From positions 1,368,491 through 1,432,490 of the forward strand of contig NC_051092.1 in NCBI RefSeq assembly GCF_901709675.1: DNA of 64,000 bases. The letters run 5' to 3'. The DNA comes from Syngnathus acus. Lineage: Eukaryota > Chordata > Actinopteri > Syngnathiformes > Syngnathidae. Position numbers and translations under genes: made by a program. This document shows positions 34,501-47,330 of this stretch, one piece after another. How positions within the stretch are numbered: position 1 is the stretch's first letter; each line of letters begins with the position of its first letter. A model generated the notes under the pieces. It was not told where the DNA came from and did not search any database. It saw only the letters and a program-made list of their open reading frames with translations.

Positions 34501-36976
34501 GCCTGTTTCAAGGCCGGCAATGGAAACAATCCTTCCACGTGAAAAAGCGGAAGGCAGCAGTGTGGAAAGACAAAAACAACACAGCATATTTTAACTCCAC
34601 TTTAGTTCCCTACTGAACCAAAGGTGGGGAACCAATGACGAAAAAATACGGACAGAATAAAAGAGGGCGACAAAGTTGACCGAGCAGCGCATTGGAAATA
34701 GTGAAGTCAAAGGTCCGTTTACCTTCCCATTCAAACTCATTACTGTTGTCGGAAGGCGTCTCCATGCCGTCCAAGTCCAGCTCCGTACTTTCATCCAACT
34801 CATCGGAAAGAATGGAACCGTCGCTGCGGTCGAGTGTGAGGCTGATATCAGGAGCCGCCAGCTTCTTTTTCTTCTTCCCGTGGTTCACTAGATAGCCGGT
34901 GGTAAGAAACGCGGAGAATAATGAGCATGATCAAGTCTGTAAGGAATTCTTGAGAACAGGAAGTAAAACATTTCTTAGGCCCATCCAAAGTTCACCGAGT
35001 TTAATGAACACAATTGACATTTTGATGAGTTCCTTTTTCTTTGTGTCATTGTCCACACCCACAACTCAGAACACGCTGTGGCGACACAATTAAGTAGCGC
35101 TTTAATAATCAATTGGGAGCCCAAAAAATTGAATTATAATCCAGACAACATTGCATTAAAAAAATTGAGCATCACGAAACATTTCTTATAATCTCTTGTA
35201 TTGGCTCTCAATAAATGCTGCAGGAATGTGCAGCTTCCTGTTCTTTCATTATGTGGTGCAGCAACAAAAGCTTTTGTTTACCTGGATCGCCCTCTTCAGA
35301 CACTCCTGCAAACAACTCCTCTTCAAGCTCCTCCTCCTCCTCAGGTAGAGGCCTAACGGGCAGAATGTAATCGCTTAAGTATTTTTTCCGGCTGTGTGTG
35401 GGCGCTCGTAATACTACCGTGGAAAGTCCTCGTCCTGCCACTCTTCCTTAAGCTCGACTCCCTCCATCCTTAATCGAGCCTCTGTCGTGGCAACCGATTC
35501 CTGGCGCTCCAGGCTGGGGAAGAAAACATACAAGAACAAATGAAACATTGCTCACCGCAATGTCACCGTTAAAACGCAAATATGTTCAATACGAGCAAAG
35601 ACCGAGAAGCCATTTTAGTTTACTTCACGCTGTGTGTACAGAAAAAGCAGAAATTGTTGATAGTGTAATCAACACCTCACACACTGACATAACCAGATAT
35701 AAAATCGAGAACTGCGAGGCCTCGATTAACCGTAATTGTGAGTTGCAGCCCATAATTATGATATTGCGAAATATGGCAGAGACTCACGACGAGCCTTGAT
35801 GAGATCTTGTTGCAGACAGCTTCGCGATGATTTCAGATTCATTTCAGATCAGAAATGGAGCCATCATAATACTGCCGGGTACATGATACGCTATCGTTCC
35901 CTAATCTTTGCACAATCATGAAGTCTCTCCAACTGTTACAGTTTTCTCCTTGCCACCTAATCAGATCATTGAAAAGCTTTCATGCTGGTGTTTAAGGCTC
36001 AGTTCTGTGAAACCACAATCCCTTTCGCTAATGCTGATCATCTGTACGTTTGCGACACAGTGCTGCCTTTGATGCAATAATCGCATCCATGACTGCCACT
36101 TGCGAAGCCAGACGCACAAGCATGCCGGGCATTCGCTAATGGACAATACTGAGCGTATTTATGCTTAGCTTGGAGTGCTTATGGTTACACAAGAATGTGT
36201 ACTGGAAAATGAGGTCCATGAGAGGACGGGCGGGTTGTGATGATGTTTTAGTTGAGCACAGATCACTCACTTTTAAATGGGTGTCGTTGAAATGAGTCAA
36301 CTTCAATGCTGATAGAGCTCTTACTGAGCAGTTTAAATCAAAGTTGTCAAAGTCTTTGTCTGTATGGCTGCCATTTAAAAGGAATCGCAGCACAATTACT
36401 GTAGCCAAGGTATGCGCAATTTACGGCTTGTCAAACTGCATTTTGATTCCGGAACATAACATGGAAAAGAAAAAAAAAACACTCCATTGCAAGCAACACT
36501 AAGTCAAAAATAAGTGTCACGATCACACCATTAATGCCCAAGTGCACTGGTAAAACTATTTAGACAGCTTTTGTATTCATTAGCAGATTGTGCGTGTTAG
36601 CTGTACACGTCACAAAATACCTTCCACTGGGTCCATCTGCAGAGCACGGCTGAGGAAGGTTCACCGGAACACCAAGGTTGTGTTCATTATCTGGGATCGT
36701 CCTTTCCTGCGGACTGCTGCTTGTTTTGGTTGAACTCTCTTCAAGTGCCTCCTCGCCATTTTCCACTGTGGACGCCGTGCTGTGCTGGAGCTCGTCCAGC
36801 TCCTCCTCGTCCACTTCTCCCGACACCCCAGAAGACGAAGGACTGGACGTGGGTCTGTTCCCAAGACTCTTTTGAGTCTGCCTGGCTGTGCCAAAATCTG
36901 GGCGACTATTGCTCAAGTTTGTGTCACTCACACCCTTAATAAAAGTCGCCTCGCTTTCTATCTCATCTGAAGCCAT
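31524..36976 (-). CDS. bnip2: BCL2/adenovirus E1B 19-kDa-interacting protein 2 (BNIP2), long N-terminal form
   Basis: Ten coding exons in gene order: 36621-36976, 35418-35513, 35282-35352, 34723-34887, 33706-33888, 33484-33586, 33289-33420, 33119-33205, 32949-33047 and 31524-31581. The CDS is 1,350 nt, 449 residues. An acidic, Ser-rich N-terminal part (1-134) precedes the internal Met135 ([16 protein letters not shown]), which is the start of the standard ~314-residue form. Next come the conserved [20 protein letters not shown] and [15 protein letters not shown], then the BCH (CRAL-TRIO-like) domain, ~260-430. Visible BCH motifs: the RRLRK arginine patch (split by the 33289/33205 intron), the EYV Cdc42-binding motif and [12 protein letters not shown]. 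Known role: a cytoplasmic scaffold binding Cdc42/Rho regulators and BCL2, with effects on cell shape and differentiation. Tail-to-tail with gcnt3. Confidence 0.94.
31582..32948 (-). other. Last bnip2 intron (1.4 kb)
   Basis: Separates the 18-codon C-terminal exon. It contains a G-run at 32239-32248 and A-runs. No gene or RNA recognised. Confidence 0.7.
33889..34722 (-). other. bnip2 intron (0.83 kb)
   Basis: Clean borders, no feature recognised apart from a T-run near 34368-34378. Confidence 0.65.
35514..36620 (-). other. bnip2 intron 1 of the long form (1.1 kb)
   Basis: Lies between the exon for the N-terminal extension and the exon holding the internal start Met135. A promoter for the short form could lie here, but I see no clear signal. 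Confidence 0.6.
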
Positions 36977-39900
36977 GACGTCCGCCTACCACCACCCGGT
37001 GCTACGGTGCGAGAAGAAACACCGGTTTGTTGCGTAATATCGCTCAAGCAGACCCCCGAATGTGACACAACTCCTTCAGAAGTTGAAATGTTAGCGTGAT
37101 AGCTTTAGCAACCGGAGTAGCTCGCTTCGTTGTCGATGACAACAAGATACAAACTCACTACATATCTTCTTAAATCAACAATGGCGAACGTCGTATCGGG
37201 TGCAGAAATGGTTGCCCGAACCTCTCGATGACCCACCGAAAGATTTCATGGAAGGAGTTCTAGCTTTTCTCAGGCTACAGTGTGCCGTGAGTCAGCCCGC
37301 ACAGCCAGTTTCCTTCCTTGCTCCCTTCCTTCCTTCCCCTCCAAGCCACCAAGCGTACGTAACGTAAGTAATGACGTACTGTCGACGCAGATGACGTAAT
37401 GTGACCGCGAAAAATAAATGGCAGCTTCTCCGTCGCTGGTGGGTATTGGTCGCGTCTATCGAAATGCCACGTCACAATTTACAACTGTTACGTTTGGTTT
37501 AACCAACCCTAAATTATTAGCAAATTGGTATCAACATTTCTAGCCAAACTATAACAGCGACCAGTGAACGTTGATTTGTAGCGCTAGGTGTTCACCACCC
37601 CCTTAAAATGCCACACCTGCATTTTGCCACACCCGTCATTTATCAACAAGACTTAACTGGCAGTTGGTTTGCAAATTTACTAGTAGCGTGCCAACAAACA
37701 TTACTAGCTGTTTGCTAACATTACTAACAGGGGGAGCTAGCCGTAACCAACTTTAATGGCGGGGATGACCGCAAGCTGAAGCCGCTGTCCATTGCTTTTG
37801 AAGGTTGGTAAAAACTCTCGACTGTCAACAAAATACCGCGATATTGTGTTACTGCTAAATTATTACATGATGAAGTGACCCTTGAAAAAAATCTTAACGG
37901 AAAAATAAATTATACTACCACTAGGTACTGCAGATATTAATATGTAATGTACTGTAAATAAACCGTGATTAGTTTCCCCTGGCGGCTTTGAATGAAATAT
38001 CTAATCACTTACTGGCATTACGTTTGAGCTTTCAGTGATTCATATATTTAAATAACAGATGTTGAGTTACCTTATTTCAATTTGCAATCGTGATTAGTTA
38101 TCAGTTCATGTCCCCAGGTGTGGTTCAGTTTTGTTCTGAGTCAATGGCTAACGTTTTCCTCTAGGTGGCGGCAGATACACACTTAAACGCAGACGTCTTG
38201 CCTTTGGATTTGCATTTGACAGAAACATTTTTAAATATATCTTAGAATCTAACCTTTTCTGGGGACTACTTTGTAAATGACGTGATTTCAATGTCATGCC
38301 TTTGAAATATTATACCACCGGATCTCATGTGTTTCACGCAATGCACATTCCAGGTTAATTCCTGGTTTCAGCGTGTGCATGGGATCATCCGGTGTAATTT
38401 CTAATTAGCACGTTGCTATTTACCCTGTTGGATCATTAGGCCTCATCACAAAAGGATAATCCAGTCAAATTTCAAGTTTATGCTTCTCATCCGCTGTGGT
38501 GCTGCTTGCTAATGAGTCGTGGCACAATTACCTTGCAAATGAAGACAAATGTTTCCACTTTATCTCGGATAAATCTTTTTGTCAGGCTGTAGCCATGACA
38601 CATGGAGCACTCAACATATCATTTGCTCATACATTCTTGGATAAGAGGGTATTTTTTTAGCATGCCATGATCTTATTTTTTTCATAATCAGTCAACATGA
38701 TGCTTGCCCTCTTTCTTCTTTCATGTTTATTCAACTACAAAGGGTACCAGGCCACTTTTTTTGGACAAATGAATCTTTATGACCATAATAAATAGTACAA
38801 TATTTGAAAAACAACTGACAAATGAGAATATAATAATTTATCAGTAATATACCTTAAAGGTTGTACAAATGTGATGCTGCCGCATGAGGGTACCAATGTG
38901 AAAAATTTGATAATGATCATAGAACTAAAAATGGAATTTGCCTATAGGAAAAGGTCTGATTGCTAAAGAATATGTAATTGTATTCATCATCACTATCAAT
39001 AATAATAGTAATAATAATGTTTCTGTATTTTCAATGTAATGTAATTGTTGCTGTATTTACAACTCCTTATTTACTCATCTACAGAGTCGACCAGGCATCT
39101 TTTGGGAAAACAATCTCTTTGTGCCAGCATCCTCTTGACTGCCCACTGCACCAATTTCTGCTTTCAAGACGTCATGTCAGACAAAAGGTAATTTCAGCCA
39201 CCAAAGCGCACCACCTGTTTTTTTCTTTCTTTAAGGTGACAAAAGGAAATGTCTATTTGTGGTGCAGCATTTATTTATTCATGTGAATGATCGAGCAAGA
39301 TATTCATTTGGGCATGGTGCCTATTAAAGGGAGGCCACTATTTGAGGAATGATATTATGTCTAGCAAAATAATGATAATAATAATAAATGATTGCCACAT
39401 AGAATCATCCACTTTTAATATTGCTCCTATCCTTATTCATTAAAAATGCACTTAATTGCAAGAGAGAGCTTCTTGCTGCACATGTGACTTCGCTTAAGTG
39501 TTCCAGTCGGTTTGAATAATAAAGTGAAACAGTCAGGTGCAGGATGTGACTAGTCCCCCGTTTAAAAAAATAAATAAATAAAAAATAATGCGAGAACTCC
39601 AGAGCTGTATGCAAATCCTTCAGCGCTTACCTCCCCCATCTTATCATGTTGAAAAGAGGAAGGAACGCCAAAATCCGAGGTGGACGGCGAAACCAAAGTA
39701 GTCATTAGGAAGATTCTCCAACCCATTTCCATAAATGCGGTAGCGGGAAGTATTTAGGCAACTCGAAGTATATCACTAATGAGAAAAGACAAAAAAGGAT
39801 TCATGTGCATCTTTTATGTGATCTTTCGGGGTAGATGAATAATTATTTATGATTGTAGAGGCCTAAAAAGAAGACGAGGAGATAGCTGGGTGGGGGAGTG

Positions 39901-41509
39901 GTAAAAAATTTAAAGGCAAAGTTAAATGAATATTTTAAGGTAAATGAAATATTTAAAGGAAACAAATGAGGCAAACATTTAAAACAGCATAAATAGAAAC
40001 TGCAGTAGCCTTGAGGACGCTTTTCCCAACGCCAGTCATACCAGGGCGGAGCGTCTGTAACCGAGGGCTGACCTTAGCATTATGCGAACATTAGCGTAGG
40101 CACTCGTGTTTCATTGACCTCATGCTAGCGGGAAAAAAAGAAGGCACGATAACATCATTTTCCGAACACGGCCGGCGTTTATTCCTCATGAGCCTTTTTT
40201 TTTTTTTTTCCCGCCGCATCCGAATGTATGGCAGCGATTTGTGACTTTCACCTCCCGTCACAAGAAATCAAGAAACAAATAAATGTGCTTTGTATGGGCG
40301 CGCAATCATTTGTTTTCCAAATGTGAACAGAATTAATCAGCAAACAAATAATTCATCAAGTCAATGAGAACAATTATCTCAAATATGCCTCTGAGACTCC
40401 ATGTGCACACTCAACTGATTAATTATCCCGCTAAAGAGAATTGAGTGGAGCTTGATATTTGAATGTGTCCTCTCAACACGCTCTTACCTCTCTTGTTCTT
40501 ACAAGAATATCCTTTATTTTGCAGCCTTACACGTGTGCGCTAATAAATCCATTTTATTAGGAGCCAAGGGATATTTTAAGAGTTTTCGCTTCGCGGCTTC
40601 CCAGCTACGTCATTACTGGAGCCTAAAGAACAACTCCGGAACTTTCAATTTGAACCCTCAAAGAAACTTCACGAACCTTCATAATTGCAATATATTTGAA
40701 TCGTTATGAAATGCATTTAAAAGATAGCCGTGACCCTCGCTCGCTGATCCAAGTTCAACTTTGTGTCCCGCTCGCTAACCTGTGGGCGGACCATTACTTA
40801 CTTCAGAGGCAGACAGACGTCGTTACCCATGTGAGTGATGGCAAAGCACCCCTTTCCCAACAGCTTTATTTCCCCGCTCAGCTCGTCCGACGCGAGCTAT
40901 CACATCCCGTTAACAATCCCATGGCTCCGGCGTAAAGAGAAGCTCCTTCAATCAGCGTCCGTCCGTTTCGCTCGCCAACTGAAGGGCCATCCTTCATCGC
41001 CGGCTGGGACGATAGACCACGCCGCCCTCTTCGATATTCAATCGTGATTGACACCAGTTAGGCCATTCAGTCAGAGTATTTTGAGATGGAGCTGAACAAT
41101 TATTGGGGTGGAAGGCTGATTTTTCATTTGCAAAGGTCGTGACCTCTGCTCATGTGAGTTACTGGCACAAAATGGACCAAAAAACAGATGAGAGGGTGTT
41201 TTATTTTTTGTTTGACGATTGTTGGAGTAATTTGCAGAATAATTGTATTTGACAATCAAGCAAAGCTATTAGAGCATTCTTTCAAGTAAAATATATCGTG
41301 TAGTTGCTGGTTCTCCGTTAATTCCAAGATTTTTTTTAAATTATTTTTTTCTCTTACCGGGCAAGAAACAGAAGTAGAAAATAAGGATCAATTGTGATTC
41401 TTTACTGTCAATTATAATTAGATAAACATTTTATTTTTGCTTAAATCAAAACATGATAAACTGCAATCGCAATATTGAGTGAAATCCGATTATTTTCCCA
41501 AATCACAAA

Positions 41510-41860
41510 GCCCTCCTCAGATTTCGGCGTCATTTCCGTCCGCTTTTCACTCCGAGCAAATATTGTTTCATTTCAAGTGAAGTCCTGGGCGTTGACATTT
41601 TAATCAGAGCCAACGTAAGAAGCAAACGAAGGTCATTGCAGTCAGCAGCTTGCCATCACATCCAATCGTTTTGTCCTAATGATTCGTTTACACGTGAGAT
41701 CAGGTTGATATTTTATGTGGAAGCACATATTCCATTCAAGGCCTTTTATTCTATTAACCTGTCCCGTCTGTAACCAGATCCTTCCCGGGATCATTCCCAT
41801 GTGGCTTAGCCTTTGATAAATATGCTTTTAGGTCTAGCTAATTAATGCATTCAGCCGTGA
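41510..41860. promoter_or_regulatory. Candidate conserved non-coding element
   Basis: Uninterrupted, low-repeat sequence with ATTTTAATCAGAGCC, CCTAATGATTCG and CTAGCTAATTAATGCATTC homeodomain-type sites and a CTTTGATAA (TCF-like) site. Called by composition and motif density only. Confidence 0.25.
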
Positions 41861-44800
41861 TTTTCCTCACTTGTCAGCCACACTTTAACCTCGTAGCGAA
41901 GGAACAGACTTTTCCGTCTGAAATTAAAGGTCCTCCGAGACGCCAGCCACGGCGACGTGACGTGCCGCCGCCGCGCAAGCTCATATCTCATCTTGAGGGC
42001 CTCAATGAAATGTTTTGAGCATAAATCCAATCGCGGCACGTCGTTGTTATGTGGTGTTGACATATTCCGAGCAAATACGCTTTAGTTTATTACATCCGTT
42101 CGCTCGTAGTTTCTCGGTTTGATACGCCACCAGGGCTTTTTTGCTAGATGTGTTTTAAAGAGAGAAAAAAAAGCTCTGTGGTTAATTTTTTTTAATTAAA
42201 CATGTTTTTATTTGGGGGGGGGGGGGGGGGCAATGCATTTCTTAAGAGACGCCGCGATGTTTGACAAGAATCTCTAAAACCCGATAAAACAAGCATTCGC
42301 TTAGATTAACGTCGGCACAGTCGGGCAAAGCAAATGTCGACGGCTTGTGTCGAGGCAGCACATTTGAAAGCATACGCTAAGCCTTAGCTCACTCCGCTAC
42401 CTTGTCTCCGTTAATTGAACCTCTTCAGCATTTTTTAAATGTATCCCTCAGTATTTCCTTTTACTGCCTGCATAATTGCCGTCCGCAGCCGTTTGTAGGT
42501 TAAATGAACGGGAGGCGCCGCGGTCGTCAGCATCGGCTTGTTTAAATCTGCTTAACGAGACGAAGGCACCGGGATAGTTCAGATGCGGGGCTGTTGTCAT
42601 TTAGCGCCTCGATAGATCGTCCAGCTGCCGTATAAGAGCGATTTTTGCAAGTGGGTCAGGTTCGTAATGGCCGCTCGATGACGAGTGAGTTTTGTACAAG
42701 CTGTGTCTCCGACCTCAAGCAAACTCTTCATTCTGATTTAAAATCACAATTAGTTATCATTAAATGACAAAAGGCATCTTGATTTGAAGCGAGACAAACA
42801 CCATTCGGCGTTCGGTTTGCTTCAACAACAAGTTCACCTTCAGGACGAGACAATTTGTCAGGACTGTGTGCGGTGTTGAGACAAAAACTTCATCTTGACG
42901 TTTGCCATCAAACAACAATGTTTTGTACATCTGTCAAGTCATCAGGGTTGAAAATCAAAGATTGATCAATGCCTCTGCCAACGTAAGCATCTGAAAGGCT
43001 TCTTTTAATTGACAGTGGAACTGTCAGCGCGAGCCGAGCGCCTTGCGTCTCCAGAGTGATGAGACAAAAGCAAAACTTACAATTACTCTTTCTGTCACTT
43101 TTTTCATGTTAAATGTTTAAGTTTTCCATCCGCGCAAAACAATAAATACCAAAGCTGTTGTTTCCCTACTCTGGCTTCAAGCCTTCAAAAAGAATTAATC
43201 CGGCATTATCGCTGGAGCGTAACTACAAAAATACTTCCTCGTCCTTTTTAAAGAAGATGAAATCATTTTTCCCCGCCATGTAATTTTTTGCTCTGTATTT
43301 CGAGAGTTACTGACCTAAAAAGGTTGATCAAAGACTGTTGGAACTCCACAGCCTGCAGCAACCAATAAATTGGTCCATTCCATGTTTTGCACTGACAAAT
43401 TATTCTCCAGAGTGCTAACATTCTTGGTAGCAACTCAATTAGCAGGAGACAGACGTAGCACGAATTCGCATTTATGTTCCACAGACGTTTCAATATTTTA
43501 TCATTCCACCGAGCTTCCTTTTATGTCACACAAACGATAAGTATTTGCTCATACTCTCACACAAAGCCATAGTTGTTTTTGCCGTGGGAATCTACACACC
43601 CGATGTCTTTTGGCTTTTACACAATGTCGACATGGCCTTGAGCTCCCATATGCTTTAATGTCGCTGTTAAAAGCCAATATTTTTTATTATGGCAAAGGGG
43701 GAGACTGATCTCGTTCGGCGTTAATGTAAAGAGCAGTGTCGACGAGTAGAGGAATCGTTTTTGGAAAGTGTCTGTGTTCTCATAGAGACATGCAATTAAA
43801 AAAAAAAAATGTTTTTAATGAATTTTACCGGTTCATTTGCACCACTAATAGTATTGAAATGTTATTCAAGATGAACTCAAGTCCCCCCCCCCCAAAAAAA
43901 ATCAACGCTACAAATGTACTCCTGTTGACACACACATTTAAAAAAAAAAGAAAATTACCTTTCATATCACCAGTGAGCTTGTATTACCTGCTTAAACAAC
44001 CAACTGAGACTTTGCATGTGGCGACAGCAACAAAAACACACGCTCGCTCTTTTCTGTTCTCCAAATACGAAAAGGAAGCAGAGCACAATAACAGCCGTGT
44101 CGTCTCGCCGTACGCCGCGCGGCGGCCAAAAGCGAGTCGGCTTGCTGCATAATTAACTGCCAGCCAAATGTTCCCTCGAGTCACTGCTTTATTAACAAAG
44201 CAACGGAGCCCTTTTTAATTGGCCATTTCATTGGAAAGCCAATTAGAGAAGATAACATCAGACACATTGATCAAGAATATGATGGTGCACTGTCTTTTAA
44301 ATTTGTACCTTTTATGGGCTATGTTCCTGAAAAATGACCTGATGTAAAATACTGAATAAATTGTTTGAACATGTTGTGAAATGCTCTGTACTGTAAATAT
44401 TGTATATACTATATTGCAAAACTGTATGTGGTGCCAATTCATTTGATAATTTATTTCATTTTCTTTTTATTTCTCAATAATGGATGTGCACTTATAGTTC
44501 TTATCTTAACTTAATATATTTATGACCTAGCCTCAGGGGCTTTTTATGGTCCAAAACGTGAGGTTTTGGTCGTGTATTCAAATGACTATGGGTTTTTGGA
44601 GAGTGAAAATGCAAACTTTTGAAGACAGGTTTCAATTTTGAGCTTCTCAACTAAGAATATAATTTTGAAGGCAAAGCTGTGTGTTTTCTTTAATTGTGAC
44701 AGCCAAAATTATGATTAGAATTAAATTTGTGGAACCATGTAATATAGAAGGGTTATAACGAAGGATTATTAGCAATTAATCTGTCGGTTATTTTGTCCGA

Positions 44801-46799
44801 TGAATCCGATTTTTAGAAAAAGATTTTAGTATCCATGAAGTTATTTTAAAATAAACTTCCAAATATACTTTAAGATTCAGATACTGGTATGGTCCGAAAA
44901 TAGCCAAAAATGTTGCTCATTATTAATTTAAAAAATAAATAAAAATTAAGATAACCTCTCTGCTTTCATGGAGCACTGCTGACATCGCACGATATACTAT
45001 TGACCATTTGAAATTTCGAATACTTGGACAATTTTGAATTAAAAAAAGATATCCAAACCATTCATCGATGATCAAAAATATTTCGCGATTAATCGAATAC
45101 CGTACCACACATTTGTTTAATGCGTCATAAAACACGTTAAACAAAATGGCCAAAGGTGTGACACGTATTCAAAACATTTGTCACCTTTGAAAGAAATCGA
45201 GAAGCAGGGTGCTGCTGTGCTCAGCCACAGGGAGGCACCACCTGGATAGCTCTCTTAACCACAGACCCCTTTCCACAACATGGCTCATTAGCATTGTGCC
45301 AAAGATGGATGGCGACTTTCCGCACCGATTGCCGGCTGCCACGATACGAGCCGGCCGGGCAAAGGCTTTCCTTCGGTCCCTTGGCCTGCCTGCTGACCTG
45401 CTCCTGCGGGTCTTAGTTAACATTCAGGGGCCCCTGACCTGGAACACGGGGTTGGCAGCCGATCCAAGGTCCCACCATCCCCAAAGAAATTAGAGGCGGT
45501 TACCTTTCAGGAACGACTTGCTAACCTTCCCCAGACCATGTAAATGTAAGACATGCAAGTGATTTTCCCCGTTCCCCGACCCTATGTCATGCTGTCATTG
45601 AGGATGGCGGGGTTGTGTTCAATTTGTGTGTATTTGACCGCTCACAAGTGACAAACGATGGCTCGGACTAAAAAGAAGGTTACATTTAAACACAGCACAG
45701 GTCAATGGGGTAGTCACCTTAAAGCTAAATCATTGTCAGGGAAACTAATGATGCAACATTATAAGACAACAGGGCACCACAAAAGATAAAGTGCAGGATG
45801 TCATGCGGCTAGTATCATCAAGCACTGTCTGTTTCAACTGCACATTCATCTTGATTTTGCATAGACATATTCTCGTTTTACCCAAATGGAAATGGGAATA
45901 AATAGCTTTGCGTGGAAGGCAATCTTTTTGTATTACAACAATGTCTGGCCACACCGCTCAGTTGCACTCAAACACAATAATCATTTATAAAGACACACCA
46001 CTTAGGCTGGAGAACAAATATTTTAACTCTTGGAGTCCAAGAGCCGTTCCACCTGCTGTAGCCATTTAAAAAAAAAAAAAACACACACACACACACACAG
46101 GAAGTCTGGAGAGAAAAAAACAAACAGAGAAAGAGCCCGGGAACCCAAGCACGAGTTGTGGCATCTTGACAAGTCTTAAGTAATTCTTACGAGAACAAAC
46201 AGCCCTAGGCTTATTTGCTTCGTTGCTTTCGTCAAAACAGAACATATATATACAGCCGCTAGGCTAACAAAAAGAAGTCCATTATTGCTCTTATTCCTAA
46301 AAAGTAAACCATCGTGTCGTTTTTTGTTAACGATGACAAAAAAAGAAAAAATCACAGGAAATATCCTCCATGCTTATTTAAAATTTTGAATTTGTAAACA
46401 GTATGACAGCAAAGGGCTGATCTCAAAATAAGTTTGCTTTTCGCTGTGTCCATATTTTGTCTGCACAAAGAAAAGCAGGCGGCCGCCGGTAATGAGCATC
46501 ACTGCAACTCCTTGCATAGCTGGCGGTTATGTGGACACGCCGTGTCCGGGTAGCTCAAGGACGGCCCAGATTAAACAACATTCGTTCTCTTGTCAAAAAA
46601 GCCCACCGCTCCCGAAACTGCCAAGCCGGAGGAAAACGGGGCCCCCCACGCGACCCTCGCTTTGGGTGACAGGATAAAATACAGAAGAGTTGCGCCTGAA
46701 GGAAAACCGCGATAACGAAACTATCTTTAATCTCTGTCCCTCCCGGGCACTTTCAACACCTGTTATTCTTGACGGCAATGCAAGGGAGGCCATCTTGCA

Positions 46800-47330
46800 G
46801 ATTCATTTTCAGCCGGGTAATTATTGCACTAATTATTCACTTCGGCGTCCTCTTTGCAGGTGAATACTCGCTCGCCTGTTTGCGCACCAAAGCGTCTCGC
46901 TGGAACAGTTGTTCCACTCCTTTTCCCCTTGCAGATATTTGACCCTTTGTCATGTTTGCAATCTGTACAGTCGGGGGAAGGGAGAGGAAAAACAGCCTCA
47001 AACTTTTAATTGCTCATCACAAACACGAGCGAGTGGAAAGGCACTAGTTTGGCCATCTGCTCCGTCTGCGCGCTCCCGTCAGTGAGAACTGTCCGGGCGG
47101 TCTCATCCGCTCTCCGTGACGAATCTATTGGGAACATTGGCACGGCAGAGTTGTCGTTATCCTGTCTTTTGCAACATTGAAATATTATTTCACTTAAATT
47201 AATCAGTGCCTGGAGTAAGCCCCGCCCCCCTCCTCCACTGCACTCATCAATAATTAATGAATCAAGATATATTCTTTTCATTTAAGGGGACACATTAATA
47301 ATGAGACCTCGGGGGCACAAAAGCCTTTAA
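46800..47330. promoter_or_regulatory. Candidate conserved non-coding element
   Basis: Holds GGGTAATTATTGCACTAATT, a CAAATATC-type site near 46940, ATTAATCAG and AATAATTAATGAATCAAG clusters on both sides of a GC-richer core. Inference from motif density. Confidence 0.3.

Noticed and set aside
44750-45130. Possible DNA-transposon remnant with ATTAATCG-type words
   Set aside because: Words such as CGATTAATCG are suggestive, but I could not find paired terminal repeats or borders.
45209-45493. 94-codon frame in the foxb1 desert
   Set aside because: Short, isolated, no splice context and no recognisable motif. The sequence looks more like a GC-richer non-coding block.
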